This document shows positions 8,244-17,408 of a stretch of 64,000 nt of DNA, one piece after another. The position numbers were made by a program, and so were the translations under genes. Numbering within the stretch: the first letter of the stretch is position 1; every line of letters begins with the position of its first letter. This DNA is from an uncultured Lachnospiraceae bacterium (GTDB lineage: Bacteria > Bacillota > Clostridia > Lachnospirales > Lachnospiraceae), in assembly GCA_910588965.1 (NCBI GenBank), contig CAJUSO010000004.1, positions 45,257-109,256 of the forward strand, written 5' to 3'. The notes beneath the pieces were generated by a model. That model was given only the letters and a program-made list of their open reading frames with translations, was not told the DNA's origin and made no database searches.

Positions 8244-11200
8244 TTAGCTTACCTTAAAAACCGTGCCATAGGCTGGCCGCAGGCTTATCCTGTCATTCAT
8301 GTTGATATCTGTAAAAAAAGCTTTGATATAACTATCCTTGGGCAAAGATTTTACATCTATGGAGAACCGGTATGCCCCCTGGACTTCCTGTGCCGGGATA
8401 TGCCCCACCACGCTGCCAGAGTCCGCATAGACCGGCGCCCCATGCTGCTTGGAGATAATGTCAATCTCTGGCAGGAAGAAGCTGCTTGCCGCGGCCTTAA
8501 ATTCCACCTCTGCCTGCTTGCTGAAAATCCCCTTCACCCGGATGGAATATTGGATATCCATCTTGGGGCCGTTGGAAAACAGGAGGGGGGTGCCCTCAGA
8601 GTAAACCAGTTCCCCGTTTAGGCGGCAGGCAGAATATAAGGTGATATAATAATCTTTCTTCTCGATATTATTTAACTTCAAAGCCCCGTCGCACTCGAAC
8701 TGCTTCTTGCTGATGCTGCGGGAGGACTTCCCTTTCCGGTCCTCTATATTCCTGGCATATCCCTCATTCCCATACAACAGGAGGATGGATACCGCATCCC
8801 TAGGCCATTCCACCTGGATTAACAGTTCAGAATTGACCCATTCCATGCCTTTCACCTGGATCCGCTCTATCCTGGCGGCAACAGCCTGTTCCCCAATCAC
8901 AGCCGTATGGTGTTTGATGGTAACAGGGAAAATGGAATATTTCTTATCATCCTTGATACGGAACCGGCAGCTGTTTTGGGAAGAGGAAACCACATCTACC
9001 AGCGCCATCATATCCGTCACCTTCTGCAGTTCCACCGTATCCCCATATTGCAGGGGAACCCTTTGGTCCGCCGCATACAGCAGCACCTTCTCACTGCCTG
9101 CATACTCCCAGGCAGCCTCAAAAAGCCCATCCTTTATATTTTTTACTGTAAGGCTGTCTACCGGCTCTGGGATAGAAGTAGGCGTCAAGGTAAAGGAAAC
9201 CCCTTCCGCCGGGATTTCCTTCCCATTAATATGGTAATTGGCCACCACCAGATACCCATAAGCCTGGTCGTTTTCCACATCATAATCTATAAACCCCTGC
9301 TTCCCGGCTGCCACCCGTTCGCCTTCCTGGCGGCTGGCAGGCGCCCTGCCCCTGCAGCGGTATACCTCCGCCTCCACATGCTTGCCTAAGGGCTTCCATT
9401 CTGCCTTTACATACCCATCCCCCTCTTCCTTCCCCAGGATGGACACTTCCGACAGGTTGCACCCACTGACAACAGCCGGGCTTGATGGGATCCCGGCGCG
9501 TACGGCATATACACTATAATAATATTCCACTCCAGCCTTCGGCTTTGTATCGACGAAATACGGCGTCCCAGCTATCCCTATCTCCTCTGCGGCCGGATCG
9601 TCTATAGCGGCGGCAGCCGCATTCTCCTTGCGCAAGATTTTATAGGAAACCTCCCCATGCGAAGGGCTCTCCCTCCAGGTAAGGGTATTCGACCCAGAAC
9701 TTGTATCCATCCCAAACTTCAGCTGGCTGGCAGGCTGGGGCGGGTATTTGAGCACCAGGGCGTCCACGCCTGGGTAATCCGGGCACACGTTGGCAATCTG
9801 GTTGCAGATTTGGATGACTTCATTTTCAGAAGCCTTTGTAAGCGCTTCTTTGTAAAGGCGCTCCGCCTCAGCGGCAGCGCTCTCAATCAGCATGTCATTG
9901 GGAATCCTGGCTGCAGGAGCCTTCGCCTTCAGGGATTTCAGCACGCCGCCTGCCTGGTAATATGCTTTCTTGGCCACCAGGGCGTCCAGCTTCCGGGCCT
10001 CTTCCAAAAACGCTTTCTCCTGTTCCTCCAGCTCCCTTTTTACCTCTGCTATCTTCCGGTAGGCCTTCAGCAGGCGCGAAGCCGTTTCCAGATGGCTCCT
10101 GGCCTTGGCAAAATCCATATTCATGATAGACTGCTGGGCAAAGATACAGAGCTGCTCCACCTTCTGCACATCCTCCAGCTTAAACCCGCAATACCCGCAG
10201 GCCGCAGAGGAAGCCAGGACTTCCTTCTGGCAGCTGGGGCATTTGATATAGAGGCTGCTCCCGCAGACGGAACATTTCCTCTCCCCATGGGAAATATCCA
10301 CCATGGCATAGCAGCGCCCGCAGGCAACCCGGTTTTCCAAAGAGACGCCTCCTGCGCTTGCCCGGATATCCTTTGCGACACATATTAGCTGGAAGGATTT
10401 CTGCGCCTCCTTCGGGTCGCGCAGGATCTGGGTCAGTTCATCCATAAATAAGTTGGATTGCTGCTCATCCAGCGTCTTATTGGCGCCGGAATATTTCACC
10501 ATCCTCGTAATCACATCGTCCCGCTTCTGCCAGACCAGGAATTTGTCATATTCCCCGCGCATGGATGCATCCTTGCCGATAAAAATCTCCTCGCTTAAGG
10601 AACACAGGGTACGCACTGCCGTCCCGATATCTGTCCGGTCGTTCTTATAGCGTTCTTTTAGGGGATTGGCATAAGATGCAATCAGCGTTTCCCCGTCCAG
10701 GCGCTGCATCCCCACGATGTCTGCTTCCTCATCGTCTGCCAGGAAATCATACAGGTTCTGCCTCTTCATGGTATCCAAAGGCGTTTCAGAGGTCCTGAAC
10801 TTGGAATGGAACTGGGGCTTGGGGTTGGGGTCTTCCTTCACCCCATCTTTTTCCATTTCCTTGTCGTCCACAATCCGGAGCCCTGTCAGTTTCTCAAACA
10901 TTTCCTTCCAGAGGCTGCATTTATCCATAATTACGCCAGCCGGCGTTTTTTCTATTTCTTTCTTATCTGCCACCCCTTTCTGGCTGGCAAAGAACTTCAG
11001 CTGGTCTTTTAGGATGCCCTCCACATACTCCAGCGCTTCCTTTGCCTCTGCCTGGCGGGCAGATTCTGTCTTCATCACCTTTTTGATATCAATGAGCTGG
11101 GCTTTGTACTGCCTGTACTTGGGCGCCTTCTTCCCCCGCTCGGAATTGGCGTTCCAGAACCTTGCCTTCTCCGCAATCCGCGCGTCAATCACCGTCATGT

Positions 11201-11264
11201 CTGACTCCGGCTTCAGGAAGTCCAGTTCCAAAATCAAATAGTAATTATCTGCTCCTCTTTTCAT
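8244..11264 (-). CDS. J-like N-terminus, zinc-ribbon, FN3-repeat protein
   Basis: A 1006-residue cytosolic-looking protein. The N-terminus (NYYLILELDF... followed by an Arg/Lys-rich helical region) is reminiscent of J-domains or of N-terminal helical modules that accompany Hsp70 operons, but the diagnostic HPD tripeptide is absent. A cluster of zinc-ribbon Cys pairs lies at about residues 313-362 (CGRC, CSVC, CPSC, CGYC). A coiled-coil-rich stretch follows, then fibronectin-type-III-like beta domains from about residue 508 (TLTWRESP, YKILRKE). The ATG at 11264 follows AGAGGAG. It is 17 bp downstream of the DnaK-vWA gene. I infer a scaffold or co-chaperone that links Hsp70 to clients. Assignment of individual domains beyond the zinc ribbons and the first FN3 is uncertain. 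Confidence 0.72.
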   Translation of the reverse strand: MKRGADNYYLILELDFLKPESDMTVIDARIAEKARFWNANSERGKKAPKYRQYKAQLIDIKKVMKTESARQAEAKEALEYVEGILKDQLKFFASQKGVADKKEIEKTPAGVIMDKCSLWKEMFEKLTGLRIVDDKEMEKDGVKEDPNPKPQFHSKFRTSETPLDTMKRQNLYDFLADDEEADIVGMQRLDGETLIASYANPLKERYKNDRTDIGTAVRTLCSLSEEIFIGKDASMRGEYDKFLVWQKRDDVITRMVKYSGANKTLDEQQSNLFMDELTQILRDPKEAQKSFQLICVAKDIRASAGGVSLENRVACGRCYAMVDISHGERKCSVCGSSLYIKCPSCQKEVLASSAACGYCGFKLEDVQKVEQLCIFAQQSIMNMDFAKARSHLETASRLLKAYRKIAEVKRELEEQEKAFLEEARKLDALVAKKAYYQAGGVLKSLKAKAPAARIPNDMLIESAAAEAERLYKEALTKASENEVIQICNQIANVCPDYPGVDALVLKYPPQPASQLKFGMDTSSGSNTLTWRESPSHGEVSYKILRKENAAAAAIDDPAAEEIGIAGTPYFVDTKPKAGVEYYYSVYAVRAGIPSSPAVVSGCNLSEVSILGKEEGDGYVKAEWKPLGKHVEAEVYRCRGRAPASRQEGERVAAGKQGFIDYDVENDQAYGYLVVANYHINGKEIPAEGVSFTLTPTSIPEPVDSLTVKNIKDGLFEAAWEYAGSEKVLLYAADQRVPLQYGDTVELQKVTDMMALVDVVSSSQNSCRFRIKDDKKYSIFPVTIKHHTAVIGEQAVAARIERIQVKGMEWVNSELLIQVEWPRDAVSILLLYGNEGYARNIEDRKGKSSRSISKKQFECDGALKLNNIEKKDYYITLYSACRLNGELVYSEGTPLLFSNGPKMDIQYSIRVKGIFSKQAEVEFKAAASSFFLPEIDIISKQHGAPVYADSGSVVGHIPAQEVQGAYRFSIDVKSLPKDSYIKAFFTDINMNDRISLRPAYGTVFKVS

Positions 11265-11281
11265 GGCTTCTCCTCTTACTG

Positions 11282-13363
11282 TTACATCATCCTTGCAATG
11301 CCTGTCAGGGCTGTCTCCAGCTTTGACAGCTCTGTAAAGGAGGCAAAATCCTTCCGGGAGGCAATCTGGTCCAGGAAATCCTTATTGGCGCTGCCAAAAC
11401 CCAGGGCTATCACCTCAATCCCTTCCCTATGGCATTTCTGGGCCAGCAGTACCGCCTCTTCCTCTTCATACCAATAGCCGTCCGTTAAAACCACCACATA
11501 CCGCACATCCTGGCTGCATCCTTTCAGGGTACTGCTTGCCAGCGCAAAAGGCTCTGCTTCATTCCCATAACCTAAACCGCCTTGGTCAATCTCCCATCCC
11601 TGGATTTTCTGGGACAGCAGCTGCTTATCCCTGGTAAGGGGCTGGTACAGGATAGCATTGTCTGAAAAGTTAACCAATCCAATCCTGGTGAAATCCATGT
11701 CAAACTGGTCCACAAAGCTCGTAGCGGCTTTCTTCGCTTCCTTCAGGCGCTTCCCCGCCATGCTGCCCGATAGGTCAACGGCCAAAAGCACAGACATCTC
11801 CTGCTGCCGTCCCTTAGGGGGTTCCAATACCCAGCCCATGTCCTCTTCCACTGGTTCGATATGCAGGGAAAGTCCCTGCCCTGTCCGCTCCTGGACAGCG
11901 GATACCTGCACGATATTGTTGGCGTCATAGGCAAAGGTTACGTTGATTTTCTCTGTCCGCTCCCCGCCGCTTTGGATCCCGGTAAAGACATATTTCCCCA
12001 GTACCAGGCAATTCGGCGGATTGGCCAGCTTTTCTTCCTCCCCCTGCAGCATATAGACCTCCAGGCGGTTTTCTTTGCTTCTGGAAATCCCCAGTTCATA
12101 GGGCTTTGTCACCTTTGCAGGGATAGGGGAATTCTTCCTGACCATAATGCTGTTCACATAAGCGGTCCCTTCTTTGTTCACAGCAATCATCCCCATGCTG
12201 TGGGCTGTAGCGTCCCGGATCCTCTTTGCCCCAGCAATGGAGAAAGAAGGCTTCCTAGCCGCAGCGCCCAGGAAAAGCTGGCTGCCAGCCTTCTCTTCTG
12301 CTATCTTCCCATCCAGGTCAATATTCGCCCGGATGGCTGCGCCCAGAGCCACCGCCTCGTCCACATTGACCCCTTGCATAGGAGGCCTGCCGCACATCCC
12401 GGCTAGGTAATCCTTCACCTGCTTCATCCGGGTGGAGCCGCCCACCAGCAGCACGCCGTCAATCTCTCCCCAGCCCATCCCCAGTTCGCCCAGGAGCTTT
12501 TGGATAATATCCTTTGTCCGGTTCAGGTTGTAAGCTGTAATCTCTTCAAACTTCCCCTCTGTAACCTCATAAACCCCCTTTTGCCCCTGGTAATTAATCG
12601 TGACTTTATGGCTGCGCTTCTCTGAGAGCTGCTTCTTGGTATTCTCCGCAATGGCCTGCATCATAATATTCATCTCTACATCTGCGCTGATGTCAATGTC
12701 AAATTCTTCCAGGAACTGGTCTGCAAGGTAATTGGAGAGGGCGTCGTCCCAGTCCTTCCCGCCTAGCTGGTGGTCCCCGTCTGTACCCAACACTTCAATT
12801 TCATCTTCTGTAATCCGGGCAATGGTAACGTCAAAGGTGCCGCCCCCCAGGTCGTACACCAGGACAGTCTGGTCCGTCCCCTTCCCATGGATCCCATAGG
12901 CAAATACCGCCGCTGTGGGCTCGCTGATAATGCTCAGCACCTCTAAGCCCGCCTGCTGCCCCGCCTTCATCGTAGCCTGGCGCTGGAAATGGCTGAAATA
13001 AGCCGGCACCGTGATGACAGCCTGGCGGATATTTTCCCCGGATACTTCCTCCGCTTCCCGGACAATCCCCTTCAGCAGTTCTGCGGAAAGATCCACTGCC
13101 GTATATTCCCTCCCATTCTGGAAAATACAGTAATCCTCGTCCCCCATATGGTACTTGAAATAATTGGCCGTCCGTTCCGAACCTTCCTCCACATAGGCTT
13201 TGGCCTCTTCCCCATGGAGCACGGAGCCATCCGGGCCAAAATAGAGTACGGACGGGGTAATGGGCTTGCCCTCACTGTTTTTGATTACCTTTGCCTGCCC
13301 GTTTTTCGGATCTATGTACGCTATGGCACAGTAGGTCGTGCCTAAGTCAATTCCAACTCTCAT
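11282..13363 (-). CDS. Hsp70 (DnaK-like) fused to von Willebrand A domain
   Basis: A 693-residue protein. The first 370 or so residues are a complete Hsp70 ATPase domain (GIDLGTTYCAIAYI at the start, DLGGGTFDVTIARI phosphate-2 motif, LLVGGSTRM adenosine motif). A beta-sandwich-like part follows. From about residue 520 comes a von Willebrand factor A domain with an intact MIDAS (AVDLSGSMAG near residue 530, VVLTDGYW later). Normal DnaK ends in a helical lid, so the lid is replaced by vWA. Hsp70-vWA combinations are seen in some conflict and chaperone operons. The gene follows the plain DnaK paralogue by 66 bp and has an AGGAGGAGG ribosome binding site. The vWA domain probably binds a partner through a metal ion; the partner is not evident. 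Confidence 0.9.
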   Translation of the reverse strand: MRVGIDLGTTYCAIAYIDPKNGQAKVIKNSEGKPITPSVLYFGPDGSVLHGEEAKAYVEEGSERTANYFKYHMGDEDYCIFQNGREYTAVDLSAELLKGIVREAEEVSGENIRQAVITVPAYFSHFQRQATMKAGQQAGLEVLSIISEPTAAVFAYGIHGKGTDQTVLVYDLGGGTFDVTIARITEDEIEVLGTDGDHQLGGKDWDDALSNYLADQFLEEFDIDISADVEMNIMMQAIAENTKKQLSEKRSHKVTINYQGQKGVYEVTEGKFEEITAYNLNRTKDIIQKLLGELGMGWGEIDGVLLVGGSTRMKQVKDYLAGMCGRPPMQGVNVDEAVALGAAIRANIDLDGKIAEEKAGSQLFLGAAARKPSFSIAGAKRIRDATAHSMGMIAVNKEGTAYVNSIMVRKNSPIPAKVTKPYELGISRSKENRLEVYMLQGEEEKLANPPNCLVLGKYVFTGIQSGGERTEKINVTFAYDANNIVQVSAVQERTGQGLSLHIEPVEEDMGWVLEPPKGRQQEMSVLLAVDLSGSMAGKRLKEAKKAATSFVDQFDMDFTRIGLVNFSDNAILYQPLTRDKQLLSQKIQGWEIDQGGLGYGNEAEPFALASSTLKGCSQDVRYVVVLTDGYWYEEEEAVLLAQKCHREGIEVIALGFGSANKDFLDQIASRKDFASFTELSKLETALTGIARMM

Positions 13364-13429
13364 ATCTGCCTCCTCCTCTGTCTCTTACCTGCAAGCGGGG
13401 GCGCCCCTGCCCATGTCTATCCGCAATCT

Positions 13430-15169
13430 TTAATTTAATTTCAGCCCGCTTAACGCCTGGGTCTGTGCAGCAACCTCTTCTTCCGTCAGGATAGCGTCAG
13501 AATGCATGGTAGCCTTCACTTCTTTGTTCCCAGTCTTCTCGAAACCACGCAGGCTCAGCAGCCCGTCCGTAGACAAATCAACCGTGATTTCCACTGGGGA
13601 ACCCTCCGGCAGGTTGGGAGGAAGCTCCAATACTGCCGTTCCCAAGGTTATATTCCCGCCTACATCATAGACCTCATCTGTAATATCTGTCTCATAGACA
13701 ATAATCTCCGCATTTTCCATATTATCAAAGGCAGTGCCAAATTCCTGGGTCACGGAAGCCGGCACGGGATCTTGCTTTGTAATCAGGTTTGCAATCTTCT
13801 CTACCCGTTCTATCTTCCCATCTATTTCTTCCTCTACCAAGACCTGGATCCCAAAGCTTTTGGATGTGATATTCCTTAAGACAGGCCCTGGCTTCCTTCT
13901 GGTTCCCCCAAGCAGGATTTTAACCGTTTTGGCATCCCCGCCTCTTTCTTCTACCTCCTTAATAATATCATCCATATCCTCTTTGGAGGCCTCGCCATCC
14001 TTCACAGACGTTAGGTCAATCTTATCATCCTCCCCGCGGACTTTGTTAATTTCTTCTATGATTTCTTCTAATTCATCTTTCCACTCCTGTAATGTGTTCT
14101 GTCCCTTTAACAGGGAGTCTGCATGCAACGCCGCCCCCTTGGCCACTGCCTCGTTGGGGTCGAACATCTTAATCGGGATATTCGGATATGCTTCTTCTAC
14201 TGCCGCCTTCACCTGGGGCATTTTACAGGAACCTCCCACCAGGATAATTTCGTCAATCTGCGTTACGCCCTTTTTCCTAGCGGCTTCCAATGCATGGTTT
14301 GTCAGATCTATCGTCTTGCGCAAGAGAGAGCTGGTAATCTCCTCAAACTTCTCCCTTGTCAGTTCCAGGTTTGCCTTCATCCCATTGGCTTGTACCATTA
14401 CCTTCGTCTTTGGCTTGGCTGTCAGCTGCTGCTTCGCCCGTTCTGCCCGCAGGCGGAGATCCTGCTGCGCCTCCAAATCAAATTCTTCGTCAAATTCTTT
14501 CTGATCCTTGAATTCCCTTTCCAGGTAATCCATCAGCTCTGTATCCCAGTCCTTGCCGCCCAGCTGATGGTCCCCTTCTGTTGCAATGGCAACAATCTCT
14601 TCCGGCGTAACGCGGATAATCGTAACGTCAAAAGTACCGCCGCCCAAATCATACACTAAGATGGTCTTATCTTCTTCTCCCCGCAGGCTTCCGTAACAAA
14701 GCGCCGCCGCCGTAGGCTCATTGATAATCTCAAGCACATTCAGCCCTGCCATCTTCCCGGCGTTCTCCGTTGCCGTCCGTTCCGCAATGCCAAAATAAGC
14801 CGGGCAGGTAATAACTACATCTTTAATTTCCGTATCCAGGGCAGCTTCTGCATCCAGCACAAGCTTTTTCAGGATTAGAGAAGAGATCTGCTCTGGGGAA
14901 TAGTCTGTCTCATTATAGGTAATCGCCACGGTATCCACGCCCATCCTGCGCTTTACAAATTCACAGGTAGCTTCCGGGGATACAACAGCTGTTTCCTTCG
15001 CTACTTCCCCAACGACAATGGTATCCTCGTCTTCAAAACACACGATAGAAGGCGTTACATTGGACCCTTCGCTGCTGTCTACCACCACTGGCTCCCCTGA
15101 AACCTCATCCACATAACTAATACAGGAGTACGTTGTCCCTAAATCAATCCCAAACCCTTTGTTTTCCAT
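13430..15169 (-). CDS. Hsp70 family chaperone (DnaK-like)
   Basis: A 579-residue Hsp70. The nucleotide-binding domain motifs are all present: GIDLGTTYSCISYV, DLGGGTFDVTIIRV and EIILVGGSCKMPQVK. A charged linker insertion lies at about residues 370-430. The beta substrate-binding domain follows (SFGIQVLVEEE, LPEGSPVEITVDL). The C-terminal helical lid and the usual DnaK tail are missing, which makes it shorter than the housekeeping DnaK (about 610-640 residues). It is not the housekeeping dnaK, judging from its neighbours (no hrcA, and a GrpE-like rather than ordinary grpE). It lies 55 bp after the GrpE-like gene and 66 bp before the second Hsp70. It is expected to bind and release clients in an ATP cycle for this system. 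Confidence 0.92.
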   Translation of the reverse strand: MENKGFGIDLGTTYSCISYVDEVSGEPVVVDSSEGSNVTPSIVCFEDEDTIVVGEVAKETAVVSPEATCEFVKRRMGVDTVAITYNETDYSPEQISSLILKKLVLDAEAALDTEIKDVVITCPAYFGIAERTATENAGKMAGLNVLEIINEPTAAALCYGSLRGEEDKTILVYDLGGGTFDVTIIRVTPEEIVAIATEGDHQLGGKDWDTELMDYLEREFKDQKEFDEEFDLEAQQDLRLRAERAKQQLTAKPKTKVMVQANGMKANLELTREKFEEITSSLLRKTIDLTNHALEAARKKGVTQIDEIILVGGSCKMPQVKAAVEEAYPNIPIKMFDPNEAVAKGAALHADSLLKGQNTLQEWKDELEEIIEEINKVRGEDDKIDLTSVKDGEASKEDMDDIIKEVEERGGDAKTVKILLGGTRRKPGPVLRNITSKSFGIQVLVEEEIDGKIERVEKIANLITKQDPVPASVTQEFGTAFDNMENAEIIVYETDITDEVYDVGGNITLGTAVLELPPNLPEGSPVEITVDLSTDGLLSLRGFEKTGNKEVKATMHSDAILTEEEVAAQTQALSGLKLN

Positions 15170-15224
15170 AATCTGTACCTCTCACCTTTCACTGATCCAT
15201 GTAATGATCCGTATGCTGCCTTAA

Positions 15225-17063
15225 TTATTTTTTCTTTGTATAAATGCTGATTTTCTCAGGATATATCACTTTGCCATTGTATTCATAACCGTAACTGAGG
15301 CTTTCTGCCACTGTTTTTACAAGAGCCTCATCTTCGGTCTCTACTTTTCTCACAATTTTCTGCTTTGCAGCCTCATTCCTGACGCCTGGCTCCCCTTTAT
15401 AGATAGAAACATCGTGCTTCTCCAGGATATCGCCGATATCCTCCGCGTATGACAGGAACTCTTCTATGGGGATAACGCCCCCGTCCCCCTCCTTCTGTAA
15501 AAACTTCACTTTGGAGAGCATCATCTCGCGGATATCAATAAAATCATACAGGACTTCCTTCAGGGCTTTTTCCACGAAGCCCGCTTTGTATTCATTTAAT
15601 TCTTTGTATATGGTCTTCACCGTATTATCACGGGTTTCCGAATTTAAGATTTCTGTTGTAAACTTTTTCTCCAACCGGCGCATTGCCGCACAAACACGTT
15701 CCAACTCTTCCTCAATCCGCCCAAGGCGCTGATCTTGGACAAAAGCCTCTTTGGGCGTACCTGCCTGGATAGATACGGTATCCTCTAGGGATGTATCCGC
15801 CTGGTTGGAATCTATTTTCCTGGGAGCTGTATCTGCCTGGTTGGAATCTATTTCCCTGGGGGCTGTATCTCCTTGGGCATTCTCTTTTTTCCCAAAGAAT
15901 GTATCTGCCTGGTTGGAATCCTTTTTCCCAAAGAATGTATCCGCCTGGTTGGCTTCTATTTTCCCAGGGTATGTATCTCCCTGGTTGGAATCCCTTTTCC
16001 TGGGATATGTATCTGCCTGATTGGAATCCTTTTTCCCAAAAAATGTATCCGCCTGGTTGGCTTCTATTTCCCTGGGAGCTGTATCTCCTTGGGCATTCTC
16101 TTTTTTCCCAAAAAATGCATCCGCCTGGTTGGTTTCTATTTTCCTGGAGGCTGTATCTGAATGGACGCCCTCCATTTTCCCAAAGCATGTATCCGCCTGG
16201 TTGGCTTCCATTTTCCCGAGGTATGTATCTGCCTGGTTAGTTTCTATTTTCCTGGGAACTGTATCTTCTTGGGCATTCTCCTTTTTCCCAAAGTATATAT
16301 CCGCCTGGTTTGCCTCCATTTTCCTAGCGGCTGTACCCGCCTGGTTTGCCTCTATTTTCCTAGCGGCTGTATTTGCCTGGATAGCCTGGATATCCCCTGG
16401 GAACGTTCCTGGCTGGCTGGGATGGATGCCCTCCCGGGGCGTTTTGCCCCCATGAAATTGGATGCCCTCCTGGGGCGTTCCTGGCTGGCCCGTTTGGGCG
16501 CCATCTTGGGGCATTCCTACCTGTGTGAATGCCTTATCCCCCTGTCTGGGAGGAAATCCCTGGCTGGCATACCCTCCCTGGCCAGAAGGCGTTTTTTGCG
16601 GGACGTAACCGCCCTGGTTGGAAAAGGGCTTTTGCGGGACGTAATTTTCCGGATAGGGATTCCTCTCCTGCGGATAGGAAGGGCTTTGCGGAAAGCGGCC
16701 TCCCTGGCTTAAGGCCGGATCCTGCCAGAAAGGCATCCCCTGCCTGGCAGGGCTTCCCTGGAAAGAAGGCTCCCCTTGGGAAAAGGATGCATTTTGGCCG
16801 GAAGGCTCCAGCCTTCCAAAAAAACGTCCCCCCCTATCCCCGGCTGGCCAATCCTGCGCCATCCCCCCGGTATTCCCGGGGATTGTATCATTTTTCTCCC
16901 TATTTACGATTTCCTGGACAAACTCCGCCGTCTCTCTCAGTTTTTCAGAAACTACATCCTCCAGGCTGCCCTTCCCTTCCGGAACATCCCTTACCTCTTT
17001 TACCGTGACATTTTCCAGATTATCACTGTCGTATTGGATCTGCGCATATCTGTCTTCAAACAT
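15225..17063 (-). CDS. GrpE-like nucleotide exchange factor with long repeat region
   Basis: A 612-residue protein, three times the size of ordinary GrpE. Residues 1-65 are helical and acidic. About 70-225 is low-complexity, rich in Gly, Gln and Pro (GGYVPQK-type pieces). About 227-428 is a 12-residue tandem repeat. Residues from about 430 form a coiled coil (RLGRIEEELERVCAAMRRLE) and a GrpE-like four-helix/beta end (KVKFLQKEGDGGVIPIEEF, SYGYEYNGKVIYPEKISIY). The C-terminal part fits a nucleotide exchange factor for the two Hsp70 proteins encoded next. It is the first gene of the operon, about 185 nt downstream of the predicted transcription start. The disordered repeat region is unusual for GrpE and suggests a tether or multivalent client/partner platform. 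Confidence 0.75.
   Translation of the reverse strand: MFEDRYAQIQYDSDNLENVTVKEVRDVPEGKGSLEDVVSEKLRETAEFVQEIVNREKNDTIPGNTGGMAQDWPAGDRGGRFFGRLEPSGQNASFSQGEPSFQGSPARQGMPFWQDPALSQGGRFPQSPSYPQERNPYPENYVPQKPFSNQGGYVPQKTPSGQGGYASQGFPPRQGDKAFTQVGMPQDGAQTGQPGTPQEGIQFHGGKTPREGIHPSQPGTFPGDIQAIQANTAARKIEANQAGTAARKMEANQADIYFGKKENAQEDTVPRKIETNQADTYLGKMEANQADTCFGKMEGVHSDTASRKIETNQADAFFGKKENAQGDTAPREIEANQADTFFGKKDSNQADTYPRKRDSNQGDTYPGKIEANQADTFFGKKDSNQADTFFGKKENAQGDTAPREIDSNQADTAPRKIDSNQADTSLEDTVSIQAGTPKEAFVQDQRLGRIEEELERVCAAMRRLEKKFTTEILNSETRDNTVKTIYKELNEYKAGFVEKALKEVLYDFIDIREMMLSKVKFLQKEGDGGVIPIEEFLSYAEDIGDILEKHDVSIYKGEPGVRNEAAKQKIVRKVETEDEALVKTVAESLSYGYEYNGKVIYPEKISIYTKKK
15781..16383 (-). repeat. 36-bp minisatellite coding 12-residue repeat
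   Basis: About 16-17 tandem 36-bp units inside the GrpE-like gene encode a degenerate 12-residue motif of the type E-[AST]-N-Q-A-D-T-x-x-x-K-x, with a few ENAQGDT variants. The units stay in frame throughout. Sequence similarity between non-adjacent units suggests recent block duplications. Boundaries are estimated from the translation. Confidence 0.9.
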
Positions 17064-17254
17064 ATCCTTCCCCGCTCCTTTGCTTTTCTTCCTATGCAGC
17101 TAACCCTGTAAGTGGGTATCTATAACGATAATCCAGAACCTTACACCAGCGTTTGGGATATCGTTTTTCTTTTTCATTTATATATCATCCAATAACTCTT
17201 ATTTACTCAGAATTACCCCCAAAAAATTTTATCATAAGCCCCGCATATTAAAAT
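17064..17254 (-). other. AT-rich leader of the chaperone-GTPase operon
   Basis: About 190 nt lie between the predicted -10 and the GrpE-like start codon. The stretch is AT-rich and contains no ORF, riboswitch or hairpin that I recognise. The AAGGAG and GGAAGGAT sequences just before 17063 serve as the ribosome binding region. The long leader contrasts with the approximately 30-nt leader of the other operon that has the same promoter box. Confidence 0.4.
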
Positions 17255-17314
17255 ATCTTAACATATCCCAATTTCCCAAAATAGATGTGCACAAAAATTT
17301 GCACGGAAATCGAC
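17255..17314 (-). promoter_or_regulatory. Promoter with GTGCA-N8-TGCAC / TGTCGA box (operon A)
   Basis: Read on the minus strand, a box at 17285-17314 has TGTCGA followed by GTGCA-N8-TGCAC and AT. Twenty-four bp downstream lies an extended -10 (TG-T-TAAGAT, hexamer at 17255-17260). The -35 position (17278-17283, TATTTT) is a poor match, so activator dependence is likely. The same box with the same 24-bp spacing occurs at 46753-46813 in front of the radical-SAM/glycan operon. The inverted repeat suggests a dimeric DNA-binding protein, possibly one of the two XRE regulators encoded at 46935-49462. Confidence 0.7.
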
Positions 17315-17370
17315 AAAATTCCGCACCATCTGATTTCTAGCGGGCGCTTTGCGCTGTAAAAAGAAAAGAA

Positions 17371-17408
17371 GAATCCCCGGACTGCGGTGCAACACAGTCC
17401 AGGGATTC
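17371..17408 (-). terminator. Rho-independent terminator of the radical-SAM/glycan operon
   Basis: GAATCCC pairs with GGGATTC and GGACTG with CAGTCC around a short loop, with one unpaired base per side. On the minus strand the hairpin is followed by TTCTTTTCTTTTT. It lies 80 bp beyond the stop codon of the Sel1-like gene and just upstream of the next operon's promoter. Confidence 0.88.

Noticed and set aside
15781..16383. Possible CRISPR array because of regular 36-bp spacing
   Set aside because: The units are contiguous and similar throughout, there are no unique spacers, and they are in frame with a coding sequence. The same holds for 21579-21956.
15791..16455. Plus-strand repetitive open frames in the GrpE-like gene
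   Set aside because: They arise from the 36-bp minisatellite being open in several frames; only the minus-strand frame continues into recognisable domains.
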